Below, one piece after another: positions 1-6,379 of a DNA stretch of 11,985 nucleotides. The stretch spans positions 1-11,985 of the forward strand of contig JBIIUJ010000077.1 of the NCBI GenBank assembly GCA_044340025.1, written 5' to 3'. A program made the position numbers and the translations under genes. The notes beneath the pieces were generated by a model. The model had not been told where the DNA came from. It saw only the letters and a program-made list of their open reading frames with translations, and did not search any database. This DNA comes from JBIIUJ01 sp044340025 (GTDB lineage: Bacteria; Pseudomonadota; Alphaproteobacteria; Caulobacterales; Aquidulcibacteraceae). The stretch's first letter is position 1. Every line of letters begins with the position of its first letter.

Positions 1-597
1 GAGCGCGCCTGCGCCTTCCTCGCGCACCCGAACGGTCAGGGCGGCGAAGACGGCTTGCGACGTTTCGGGGTCAAGATTGCCGGTCGGCTCGTCGGCCAGG
101 ATGAGGCGCGGGCTGTTGGCGAACGCGCGGGCGATGGCCACGCGCTGCTGCTCGCCGCCGGAAAGCTGGGCGGGCTGGTGGTCCAGCCGGTCGGCAAGGC
201 CAAGGGCGCCGAGCAGGCGTTCGGCTTCCGCGCGGGCGTCAGCCTGGCTCTTTCCGGCGATGAGCTGGGGCAGAGCAACATTGTCGCGCGCGGTGAACTC
301 GGGAAGCAAATAGTGGAACTGGTAGACAAAGCCGATCGCGGTGCGCCGCAGCGCGGTGCGTTTTGCGTCCGAAAGGCCGGCCGTCGGCTCGCCCGCGATA
401 CAGACCTCCCCGCCGTCCGCCGCTTCCAATAGGCCAGCCGCGTGCAGGAGCGAGGACTTGCCCGAGCCCGAAGGGCCGACAAGCCCCACAAGCTCGCCCG
501 CCTTCACCACAAGATCGGCGCCGCGCAGCACGTCCAGCCCGCCGGCGGCGGTCCTATAGCGCCGCACGAGGCCTTCCACCCGCAGTGCGTCATTCAT
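1..597 (-). CDS. lolD: LolD, ATPase of the lipoprotein-releasing ABC transporter (3' end off the window)
   Basis: ATP-binding subunit that powers release of outer-membrane lipoproteins from the inner membrane. I translated this frame directly: 199 codons are open to base 1, so roughly the last 25-30 residues of a usual 225-230 are missing. Visible motifs are Walker A GPSGSGKSS (residues 41-49), Q-loop Q93 in FVYQFHYLLPEF, ABC signature LSGGEQQRVAIARA (from 145), Walker B LILADEP (165-171) and D-loop GNLDP (173-177). The FVYQFHxLLPEF stretch is typical of LolD rather than MacB. The ATG at 597 has a GAGG at 607-610 nine bases upstream and overlaps the 3' end of the permease gene by 8 bases. The nearby ATG at 593 would make an ATGA overlap, but its frame gives no ABC motifs. 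The gene order permease then ATPase supports one functional unit. Confidence 0.95.
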   Translation of the reverse strand, partial: MNDALRVEGLVRRYRTAAGGLDVLRGADLVVKAGELVGLVGPSGSGKSSLLHAAGLLEAADGGEVCIAGEPTAGLSDAKRTALRRTAIGFVYQFHYLLPEFTARDNVALPQLIAGKSQADARAEAERLLGALGLADRLDHQPAQLSGGEQQRVAIARAFANSPRLILADEPTGNLDPETSQAVFAALTVRVREEGAGAL

Positions 598-1864
598 AAC
601 GCAGCGCCTCGACAGGATCGAGTTTGGCGGCCCGCAACGACGGCGGCAGCGTGGCGAGCACTGAGGCGAGAAAGGAGAAAACAGCGATCCCGGCCACCTC
701 CGCCCAGTCGATCGTCGCCGGGATGCGCGAAAGATAATACACATCCGCATTGAAGAGGTTGGCGCCGGTGATCGCCTGAAGCCCGTCCTGGATCGGACCG
801 ATGAAGGCGCAGAACAGGACGCCGAGCGCGAGACCCGTGAGCGTGCCCGCCGCCCCGATCGCCGCGCCCGTCATCACGAAGATGCGCAAGATCGCTCCGC
901 CATCGGCTCCCATCGTGCGCAGGATGGCGATGTCGCGGCCCTTGTTCTTCACCAGCATCACCAGTCCGGAAATGATGTTGAGCGCGGCGATCGCGATCAG
1001 CAGCATCAGGATCAGACGCATCACCGCGCGCTCCACGCCCAACGCCTCGACCATGGATTGGTTCTGCAGCCGCCAATCGATCAGGCCCGCTTCCCCGCCT
1101 ACCGCCTCGCGCAGAGCGGGGGCGAGCACTTGCGAGCGTTCGGGGTCTTCCAGGCGCAGTTCCAGCCGGTCCGTTCCGTCGCCGCGGCCGAAGAACAGGC
1201 GCGCCTGCTGGATCGGCATGTAGATGAAGACCGCGTCGTATTCGGAAAAGCCCACGTTGAAGAGCGCAGCAATGCGATAGCTTTTGCGCCGGGGAGCGGT
1301 TCCGAAGGGGGTCTCGGCCCCTGTGGGTGCGATCAGGGTGATGGAATCGCCGGGCAGAAGCCCCAGTTGATCGGCGAGGCGCCAGCCGACGATCACTTCC
1401 TCCCCGCCGAACTCGCCCTCGCCGAACGTTTCGAGGTCTCCGCCCACAATATTGTCGCGCACCAGCGGCAGAGCCTCCAGATCGCTTTTTTGCATCCCCC
1501 GCACGACAGCGCCTGCCGCCACCTCATTGGCGAGCGCCATCACCTGGCCCTCCACGAGGGGAGCCGCCGAGACCACCTCCGGCGCGGCGCGGACCCTGGC
1601 CTGGATGGCGTCGACCTGCGGGGGCGCGAGAGTGCGGGTGTCGACAAAGACATGGCCGTTCACGCCCAGAATGCGCGAGACAAACTCGATCCGGAACCCG
1701 TTCATCACGCTCATGACGATGATGAGGACCGCCACCGCCAGGGCGATGCCGGCGAAAGAGATGATCGAGATCAGCGCCACCCCGCCATTTTCGCGCCGTG
1801 CGCGCAGATAGCGCCCGGCGAGCATGCGCTCGAAAAGGCCGAAGGGGCGCGCGCTTGTCGCCAT
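590..1864 (-). CDS. lolC: LolC/LolE-family lipoprotein-releasing permease
   Basis: Membrane subunit of the Lol ABC transporter, 424 residues, about the usual length. The layout is that of the family: a cytoplasmic N-terminus with the FERMLAGRYLRARR patch, membrane segment 1 (about 28-52, ending IVMSVMNGFR), a periplasmic MacB-like domain (about 55-280), then three more helices (about 283-305, 328-356, 388-408) of the FtsX type. The C-terminus RAAKLDPVEALRYE is the family's characteristic ending. No second permease gene is visible, and in organisms with one permease the protein probably acts as a homodimer with LolD; that is inference here. It starts 11 bases after proS stops, with no clear Shine-Dalgarno, so it probably depends on read-through from proS. 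Whether to call it LolC, LolE or LolF cannot be decided from this sequence. Confidence 0.93.
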   Translation of the reverse strand: MATSARPFGLFERMLAGRYLRARRENGGVALISIISFAGIALAVAVLIIVMSVMNGFRIEFVSRILGVNGHVFVDTRTLAPPQVDAIQARVRAAPEVVSAAPLVEGQVMALANEVAAGAVVRGMQKSDLEALPLVRDNIVGGDLETFGEGEFGGEEVIVGWRLADQLGLLPGDSITLIAPTGAETPFGTAPRRKSYRIAALFNVGFSEYDAVFIYMPIQQARLFFGRGDGTDRLELRLEDPERSQVLAPALREAVGGEAGLIDWRLQNQSMVEALGVERAVMRLILMLLIAIAALNIISGLVMLVKNKGRDIAILRTMGADGGAILRIFVMTGAAIGAAGTLTGLALGVLFCAFIGPIQDGLQAITGANLFNADVYYLSRIPATIDWAEVAGIAVFSFLASVLATLPPSLRAAKLDPVEALRYE

Positions 1865-1875
1865 GGGTCTGCGGA

Positions 1876-3195
1876 TCAGGCCGTCAGGCGCGCGAGCGCG
1901 CTTTCAAGGCTCAGCTCGTGCTTCTCGCCGGAGCTGCGACGCTTGAGTTCCACCACCCCGTTGGCGAGCCCACGCGGGCCGATCTGAAGCTGCCAGGGCA
2001 CGCCGATCAGGTCCATGGTCGCGAACTTCGCGCCCGGCCGCTCGTCGCGGTCGTCCCAGAGCGGTTCCTTGCCGGCGTTGGCGAGGGCCTCGTAGGCGCT
2101 GGCGCAAGCGGTCCCCACGGCCAGATCACCGCTTTTCAGACCCAGCACTCCCACGCCGAAGGGCGCGACGCTGTCTGGCCAGATGATGCCAGCCTCATCG
2201 TGGCTTGCTTCGATGATCGCGCCGAGAAGCCGCGAGACGCCCACGCCATAGGAGCCCATGTGGACGATGCGCTCCTGCCCGTCCGGCCCGGCGACTTTGG
2301 CGCCCATTGGCTTTGAATACTTCTCGCCGAAGTAGAAAATGTGGCCGACCTCGATCCCGCGGGCCGAGAGCCGCCGCTTGGCGGGCACCTGCGCCTCGAA
2401 GGCTGCCGGGTCGTGCATTTCCTCGGTCGCGGCATAGAGGCTGGTGCGTTCTGCGACGATGGGTGAAAGGTCGCCGGCGAAGTCCACATCCGTGCCGGGC
2501 GCAGGCATTTCCACAAGCGCTGCGTCGCAGAAGACCGCGCTTTCGCCGGTTTCGGCGAGGATGATGAATTCGTGGCTCAGATCTCCGCCGATCGGGCCGG
2601 TGTCGGCGCGCATCGGCACAGCCTTCAGGCCAAGCCGGGCGAACGTGTTGAGGTAAGCGACAAACATCCGGTTGTAGGCCGCGCGCGCCCCCGCCTCGTC
2701 GAGGTCGAAGCTGTAGGCGTCCTTCATCAGGAACTCGCGGCCCCGCATCACGCCGAAGCGCGGGCGCACCTCGTCCCGGAACTTCCACTGGATGTGGTAG
2801 AGATTGAGCGGCAGCTCGCGATAGCTCTTCACATAGGTGCGGAAGATGTCGGTGACCATCTCCTCATTGGTGGGCCCGTAGAGCAGCGCGCGCTCGTGCC
2901 GGTCGGTGATGCGCAGCATCTCCTGGCCGTAATCGTCATAACGACCGCTTTCGCGCCACAGATCGGCCGATTGCAGCGTCGGCATCAGGATCTCAAGCGC
3001 GCCTGCCCGGTTCTGTTCCTCGCGCACGATATCGGCGACCTTGGTCAGCACGCGGTGGCCGAGCGGCAGCCAGGAATAGATGCCCGCCGCCTGCTGGCGG
3101 ATCATGCCCGCGCGAAGCATCAAACGGTGGGAAACAATCTGCGCCTCGGCGGGCGTGTCCTTCATGACAGGAAGAAAAAAGCGCGACAGTCGCAT
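1876..3195 (-). CDS. proS: Prolyl-tRNA synthetase, short alphaproteobacterial type
   Basis: Charges tRNA-Pro with proline in the cytoplasm. The protein is 439 residues: a class II catalytic core with TNEE (109-112), motif 2 FRDEVRPRFGVMRGREF (139-155) and motif 3 GSYGVGVSRLLGA (314-326), then an anticodon-binding domain (about 345-439). Between motifs 2 and 3 (about 224-280) there is only a short linker, where the 570-residue enterobacterial enzymes carry a roughly 180-residue editing insertion. Short ProRS of this kind is known in alphaproteobacteria, with a separate protein clearing Ala-tRNA-Pro. I chose the ATG at 3195 because MRLSRFFLPVMKDTPAEAQ is the normal family N-terminus and a GAGG lies five bases upstream. 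The frame stays open to 3351, but that extension would translate through an intrinsic terminator and has no family resemblance. Confidence 0.96.
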   Translation of the reverse strand: MRLSRFFLPVMKDTPAEAQIVSHRLMLRAGMIRQQAAGIYSWLPLGHRVLTKVADIVREEQNRAGALEILMPTLQSADLWRESGRYDDYGQEMLRITDRHERALLYGPTNEEMVTDIFRTYVKSYRELPLNLYHIQWKFRDEVRPRFGVMRGREFLMKDAYSFDLDEAGARAAYNRMFVAYLNTFARLGLKAVPMRADTGPIGGDLSHEFIILAETGESAVFCDAALVEMPAPGTDVDFAGDLSPIVAERTSLYAATEEMHDPAAFEAQVPAKRRLSARGIEVGHIFYFGEKYSKPMGAKVAGPDGQERIVHMGSYGVGVSRLLGAIIEASHDEAGIIWPDSVAPFGVGVLGLKSGDLAVGTACASAYEALANAGKEPLWDDRDERPGAKFATMDLIGVPWQLQIGPRGLANGVVELKRRSSGEKHELSLESALARLTA

Positions 3196-3270
3196 GAGGC
3201 CCTCGTTGAACGGGCTGGATACGCGCGCCAGCGGGCTTGGGCAACGCAAGGCGGCAGAGCGGCGCGCCGG

Positions 3271-3303
3271 ACAAGAAAAAGGCCGCGGCAAGCGCCGCGG
3301 CCT
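3271..3303 (-). terminator. Intrinsic terminator, minus strand
   Basis: A perfect 10-bp stem, nine of its pairs G-C (arms 3280-3289 and 3294-3303), with a four-base loop (GCTT on the minus strand) is followed on the minus strand by TTTTTC then TTGT. No comparable T-run follows on the plus strand, so it acts on minus-strand transcripts. It lies 209 bases past the DUF1467 stop and about 76 bases before the proS start. It most simply ends the mce-DUF1467 transcript, or it could be an attenuator in a long proS leader. Confidence 0.85.
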
Positions 3304-3334
3304 GAATAAGTTCTGGGAGGAAACGCCATCAGGC

Positions 3335-3366
3335 GGCTTGGTGGCGCGCAACAGCGCCGCTAAGCC
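3335..3366 (+). repeat. 13-bp hairpin with two G-U pairs (plus-strand RNA sense)
   Basis: Arms 3335-3347 and 3354-3366 pair at all 13 positions around a six-base loop (GCAACA). Two of the pairs are G-U as plus-strand RNA (3340 with 3361, and 3342 with 3359). On the minus strand these become C-A mismatches. There is no T-run after it, so it is not an obvious terminator, and no plus-strand gene reads into it. Confidence 0.6.
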
Positions 3367-3512
3367 CCCTCAGAATGCTGGGAGCATGCGGGCTCGCAAG
3401 CGCCAAACCGCCTCACGCCAAGTTTTTGTGCACCAACGCTGGCATAGCGTCCTGCTCGCCCAAGATTTCATCCGAGAGCCGCTCAAAAAGGCGGCGCCAG
3501 TGCAAGCGTGCC

Positions 3513-3755
3513 TCAGAAGACCCCGGCGAACAGGTTGAATTCGATCGCCAGCGCGAGAAGCGCCCAGACGCCGCCCGCTGCCGCCGTCGTCCAGACGAGC
3601 TTCTTTTTGAGCATTGGCGCAGCCGGCGCTCCGGGCTCGGATCCGGGAGCAACCTCGCCTGTTTCAAGCTGGGAGCGCACCCCAATCGGCAGGATGGCGA
3701 ACAGCACCACCCACCAGATGGTGAGAAACGTCGCGATCCCGGTGAACCAGTCCAT
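3513..3755 (-). CDS. DUF1467 family small inner-membrane protein
   Basis: An 80-residue protein of unknown function with two predicted membrane helices (about 6-24 and 54-77) joined by an acidic and proline-rich loop (about 32-48). The N-terminus MDWFTGIATFLTIWWVVLF matches what I recall of DUF1467, a family found mainly in alphaproteobacteria next to mce. The start is firm: AAGGAG at 3764-3769 lies eight bases upstream inside the 3' end of mce, and the mce stop and this ATG share one base (TGATG), so the two are probably translationally coupled. No catalytic motif is visible. The context hints at a link to propionyl/methylmalonyl-CoA metabolism, but co-transcription alone does not show it. 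Confidence 0.88.
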   Translation of the reverse strand: MDWFTGIATFLTIWWVVLFAILPIGVRSQLETGEVAPGSEPGAPAAPMLKKKLVWTTAAAGGVWALLALAIEFNLFAGVF

Positions 3756-4180
3756 CAGTGTGGCTCCTTCGGGCTTTCCATCAGCTCGATCAGAACGCCG
3801 TGTGAATTCTTGGGGTGGATGAAGATGATCAGCGTGCCGTGCGCGCCGATCCGCGGCTCGCCCAGGATCGTGGCGCCGGCCGCCTTCATCTCTTCGCGCG
3901 CGACATGGATGTCGGGCACCTCGAAACAGACGTGGTGCTGACCGCCGGCGGGATTCTTCTCCAGAAACTTTGCAATGGGCGAATCCGGACCCAGCGGCTC
4001 GATCAACTCGATCTGGCTGTTCGGCACGTTCACAAAGGTGACAGTCACGCCCTGAGCGGGCATGGCGCCGATGTGGGTGATGTCCTCGTCAGTGACGCCA
4101 TACAGCGCCCGGTAGGTGGCGAGCGTATCGGCGATCGAGGGCGTGGCCACCCCGACATGATTGAGCCGACCAAGTTTCAT
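3755..4180 (-). CDS. mce: Methylmalonyl-CoA epimerase (VOC family)
   Basis: Interconverts (2R)- and (2S)-methylmalonyl-CoA, linking propionyl-CoA to succinyl-CoA in the cytoplasm. At 141 residues it is of standard length, with two beta-alpha-beta-beta-beta (VOC) modules. Likely metal ligands are His8 in LNHVGVA, Glu58 (or Gln56) in NSQIELIEPL, His82 or His83 in GGQHHVCFEV, and Glu132 in GVLIELMES; the motif HGTLIIFIHPKNSHGVLIEL is typical of this enzyme. The start is well supported: AGGAGA at 4189-4194 lies eight bases upstream and a good promoter lies just beyond. It is the first gene of a two-gene unit with the DUF1467 protein. The mutase and propionyl-CoA carboxylase genes are not in this window. 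Confidence 0.95.
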   Translation of the reverse strand: MKLGRLNHVGVATPSIADTLATYRALYGVTDEDITHIGAMPAQGVTVTFVNVPNSQIELIEPLGPDSPIAKFLEKNPAGGQHHVCFEVPDIHVAREEMKAAGATILGEPRIGAHGTLIIFIHPKNSHGVLIELMESPKEPH

Positions 4181-4188
4181 GCGCGCAG

Positions 4189-4194
4189 TCTCCT
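4189..4194 (-). promoter_or_regulatory. Shine-Dalgarno of mce
   Basis: AGGAGA on the minus strand, eight bases before the mce ATG, fixes its start. Confidence 0.75.
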
Positions 4195-4207
4195 GTATGG
4201 GTCAGGG

Positions 4208-4236
4208 CTATAGGCTGAAAGCCCGCGCGACGTCAC
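4208..4236 (-). promoter_or_regulatory. Promoter of mce-DUF1467 (housekeeping sigma type)
   Basis: On the minus strand, GTGACG (4231-4236) and CTATAG (4208-4213) are separated by exactly 17 bases, close to the alphaproteobacterial pattern TTGACg-N17-CTATAt. The predicted transcript would start near 4201, giving a leader of about 20 bases that just contains the Shine-Dalgarno. It lies in the 94-base gap shared with the divergent transporter gene. I found no equally good promoter on the plus strand for that gene. Confidence 0.55.
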
Positions 4237-4274
4237 CCTCGCCAGCCTGTCACGATCAGGGCATACGGGCAGGC

Positions 4275-5171
4275 ATGTCTGTTGCTCTGGTCTGGCCGTT
4301 TCTCGTTGTGGTTTCGGCCGCCTTGCAGATCGTGCGCAACGCCGCCCAGAAGTCCCTCACAGCCGAGCTTGGGGTCTGGGGCGCAAGCTATGTGCGCTTT
4401 CTGTTCGGGCTCCCGTTCGCGCTGATCTGGCTGGGACTGATCTTGCTCGTGCGCGGACCGGACGGGGGGCCATCACTGGCGCATCTGGGCTGGTCGAGCC
4501 TTGGGGGCGCCTGTCAGGCCGCCGTAACGGCGCTTCTGGTGATCGCCATGCGCGACCGGAACTTCGCTGTGGCCAATGCGATGCAGAAAACCGAAGTCAT
4601 GGGCGCAGCCCTGGTGGGTCTCGCAGTGCTTGGCGATCAGCTCAGCCCGCATCAATGGGCCGGCATTGCAGTGGCTTCGGCGGGCGTGGTGCTTGCCGGC
4701 GGGGGCGGGCAAGGCGGCGATCGCGGGGTCTCGCTTCGCGCCGCCGCCTGCGGAATCGGCGCCGGGCTCTTGTTCTCGATCTCGTCGGTTTCCTATCGCG
4801 CAGCCGGCCTGGCGTGGGGCGAGGATGGCTGGGTGGGCGCCGCCGCCACGCTGGTGGCCGCCCTGAGCGTGCAGACGATCGGCATGGGCCTGCTGATGGC
4901 GCTGTTTGCGCCAGCCGCGCTGCACGGCGTGCTGCGCGCGTGGAAAGCCTCGCTCGTGCCGGGCGCCGCCGGCGCCACGGCATCCGCGCTTCTGTTCACC
5001 GCGTTCGCGCTCGGTCCGTCTGCTGGCGCGGTCAAGGCCGTGCAACTCGTCGACGTGCTGATGGCCTGGGTTGTTTCGCGCCGGGTCTTTTCCGAACGCC
5101 TGAGCGCGGCCGAGATCGCCGGCGGCGCGCTGCTGCTTGTCGGGGTCGCTGCGGTGGTGATTCCGGGCTGA
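4275..5171 (+). CDS. EamA/DMT-superfamily transporter, substrate unknown
   Basis: A 298-residue inner-membrane protein made of two repeats of about five helices each (roughly 5-140 and 152-297), the layout of the drug/metabolite transporter superfamily. The first helix carries SAALQIVRNAAQK. The end of the first repeat has the EamA-like FAVANAMQKTEVMGAALVGLAVLGDQLSPHQWAGI (read in pieces at 97-131). The second repeat repeats the pattern in KAVQLVDVLMAWVVSRRVFSE (254 onward, ending near 274) and closes with IAGGALLLVGVAAVVI. I placed the start at the ATG at 4275, directly before the first helix; its ribosome site (GGGCAGG, very close) is poor. An upstream ATG at 4161 would put 38 non-membrane residues in front and overlap mce. 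Family members export amino acids, nucleotides or drugs; nothing here identifies the substrate. It lies between two unrelated units, and a link to the rod operon is not supported. Confidence 0.85.
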   Translation: MSVALVWPFLVVVSAALQIVRNAAQKSLTAELGVWGASYVRFLFGLPFALIWLGLILLVRGPDGGPSLAHLGWSSLGGACQAAVTALLVIAMRDRNFAVANAMQKTEVMGAALVGLAVLGDQLSPHQWAGIAVASAGVVLAGGGGQGGDRGVSLRAAACGIGAGLLFSISSVSYRAAGLAWGEDGWVGAAATLVAALSVQTIGMGLLMALFAPAALHGVLRAWKASLVPGAAGATASALLFTAFALGPSAGAVKAVQLVDVLMAWVVSRRVFSERLSAAEIAGGALLLVGVAAVVIPG

Positions 5172-5313
5172 TTCAACGCCAAAGGCGCAGCTGCAGGGCA
5201 GCGCTGCAGCTTGCATCTTGGGCGGCGACATGGCACGCGCAACACTGTCATGAACCCTGACGAGCGTGAGTCTCGCAGGCTTCCGGTTCAGTCAGAAAGC
5301 GACGTTTCCGCCC
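5172..5313 (+). promoter_or_regulatory. Upstream region of mreB, with two GANTC sites at 5170-5174 and 5268-5272
   Basis: This 142-base gap must hold the promoter of the rod operon unless it is read from the transporter. I could not find a convincing -35/-10 pair. It contains an inverted repeat (5189-5211) and a GAGTC at 5268-5272; a GATTC spans its left edge at 5170-5174. GANTC is the CcrM methylation site in alphaproteobacteria. By eye I count only about a dozen GANTC sites in the whole window, so two within about 100 bases before mreB are noteworthy. Confidence 0.4.
5189..5211 (+). repeat. Inverted repeat after the transporter gene, possible terminator
   Basis: Perfect 8-bp arms AGCTGCAG (5189-5196) and CTGCAGCT (5204-5211) enclose a seven-base loop. 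The following bases (TGCATCTTG) are only mildly T-rich, so as an intrinsic terminator it is weak. An alternative is a regulator site before mreB. Confidence 0.45.
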
Positions 5314-6354
5314 ATGTTCGGCAGCATCATCGGCCTCTTGTCGAGTGACATGGCCATCGACCTCGGCACGGCCAACACGCTTGTCTACGTCAAGGGCCGC
5401 GGCGTCGTGCTAAACGAGCCGTCGGTGGTGGCCTACATGAACCACCAGGGCCGCAAGATCGTGCATGCGGTCGGCGATCAAGCCAAGCTGATGCTGGGGC
5501 GAACGCCGGGCCAGATGGAAGCGATCCGGCCGATGCGCGACGGCGTCATCGCCGACTTTGAAGTCGCTGAAGAAATGATCAAGCACTTCATTCAGAAGGT
5601 GCACAATCGGCGCGGCTTTTTCTCGCCCCAGGTCGTGATCTGCGTTCCTTCCGGCGCGACGCCCGTGGAGCGGCGCGCCATTCAGGAAGCCGCGCTCGCC
5701 GCCGGCGCGCGGCGCGTCTATCTGATCGAGGAGCCAATGGCGGCCGCGATCGGCGCCGGGCTCAACATCAATGAGCCGCAGGGGTCCATGGTGGTGGATA
5801 TCGGGGGCGGCACGACCGAAGTCGCCGTGCTTTCGCTTGACGGCATCGTCTATTCCCGCTCGGTCCGCGTCGGCGGCGACCGGATGGACGAAAGCATTAT
5901 CAACTACCTGCGGCGGGTTGAGAATTTGCTGATCGGCGAGACCTCGGCCGAGCGTCTGAAGAAGGAGATCGGCTCGGCCATCCCGCCGGCAGACGGGCAC
6001 GGCCTTGTCATGTCGGTCAAGGGCCGCGACCTCATCAATGGCGTGCCAAAGGAGATCCAGGTCTCCGAACAGCTGATCACCGAAGCGCTGGCCGACCCGG
6101 TGGAAGAAATCGTGGACGCGGTGCGCGTGGCGCTGGAAACGACGCCGCCGGAACTGGCCGCTGACATCGTGGAAAAGGGCATCATGCTGACCGGCGGCGG
6201 GGGCATGCTGCGTAATCTGGACGTGTTGCTGCGTGAACGCACAGGCCTTCCTGTCTCTGTGGCCGATGATCCGCTGTCTTGCGTGGTGATCGGCTCTGGC
6301 AAGGTCGTCGAGAATCTGCAGCAAATGAAGAGCGTTCTGTCCGCGTCCGTCTGA
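5314..6354 (+). CDS. mreB: MreB, actin-like rod-shape protein
   Basis: Forms ATP-dependent filaments on the inner face of the membrane that steer sidewall peptidoglycan synthesis. The protein is 346 residues, matching the family. Visible motifs are phosphate-1 AIDLGTANT (14-22), GRTPGQMEAIRPMRDGVIADFE (62-83, read in two parts), IEEPMAAAIGAGL (138-150), phosphate-2 VDIGGGTTEVAVLSL (161-175) and the adenosine motif GIMLTGGGGML (289-299). The N-terminal MFGSIIGLLSSD looks like the short amphipathic membrane anchor of MreB in Gram-negative bacteria. I placed the start at the ATG at 5314 by this homology, although no good Shine-Dalgarno precedes it. The GTG at 5266 would add 16 residues that do not resemble MreB. 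First gene of the rod operon; mreC starts 25 bases after its stop. Confidence 0.96.
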   Translation: MFGSIIGLLSSDMAIDLGTANTLVYVKGRGVVLNEPSVVAYMNHQGRKIVHAVGDQAKLMLGRTPGQMEAIRPMRDGVIADFEVAEEMIKHFIQKVHNRRGFFSPQVVICVPSGATPVERRAIQEAALAAGARRVYLIEEPMAAAIGAGLNINEPQGSMVVDIGGGTTEVAVLSLDGIVYSRSVRVGGDRMDESIINYLRRVENLLIGETSAERLKKEIGSAIPPADGHGLVMSVKGRDLINGVPKEIQVSEQLITEALADPVEEIVDAVRVALETTPPELAADIVEKGIMLTGGGGMLRNLDVLLRERTGLPVSVADDPLSCVVIGSGKVVENLQQMKSVLSASV

Positions 6355-6366
6355 GGGCGCGGGGGC

Positions 6367-6372
6367 AAGGAG
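6367..6372 (+). promoter_or_regulatory. Shine-Dalgarno of mreC
   Basis: AAGGAG, seven bases before the GTG at 6380, is the strongest ribosome site in the operon and decides the GTG start of mreC. Confidence 0.8.
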
Positions 6373-6379
6373 TAGCACC

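Larger units (their letters stand above)
3196..3512. other. 317-base non-coding gap between DUF1467 and proS
   Basis: No protein gene is convincing here. The gap contains a strong minus-strand terminator (3271-3303) and a 13-bp hairpin (3335-3366) that pairs fully only as plus-strand RNA. A short minus-strand open stretch ending at 3413 (about 30 codons from a TTG) has no Shine-Dalgarno. I saw no tRNA T-loop or SRP RNA core. The proS promoter must lie here unless proS is read from mce. The best candidate between terminator and start is TTGCCC (3239-3244) and TATCCA (3216-3221), 17 bases apart on the minus strand, which is weak. Confidence 0.7.

Noticed and set aside
36..491. Minus-strand 151-codon open frame inside lolD
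   Set aside because: Ser/Arg/Pro-rich shadow; the LolD frame in the same place carries every ABC ATPase motif.
3196..3351. N-terminal extension of ProRS by 52 residues (ATG at 3351)
   Set aside because: It would read through the intrinsic terminator at 3271-3303, is rich in Arg/Pro/Ser like a shadow frame, and ProRS homology begins at the ATG at 3195.
3413..3512. Short minus-strand frame after DUF1467 ending in LVHKNLA
   Set aside because: Protein-like in composition but only about 30 codons from a TTG, with no Shine-Dalgarno and no known family.
4161..4274. Earlier start of the DMT transporter at 4161
   Set aside because: It would overlap mce and its promoter and add a non-membrane leader; the first helix follows directly after the ATG at 4275.
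595..5171. Possible horizontally acquired or mobile segment around the DMT transporter
   Set aside because: Base composition and codon use look like the neighbours and there are no repeats, integrase or transposase genes.
5231..5243. Sigma-54-like TGGCACG before mreB
   Set aside because: The -24 half matches but the required GC at the -12 position and the TTGC element are absent.
5266..5313. GTG start of MreB at 5266 adding 16 residues
   Set aside because: MreB proteins begin with the membrane-binding MF-x-x helix found at 5314; the extension has no family resemblance and no Shine-Dalgarno.
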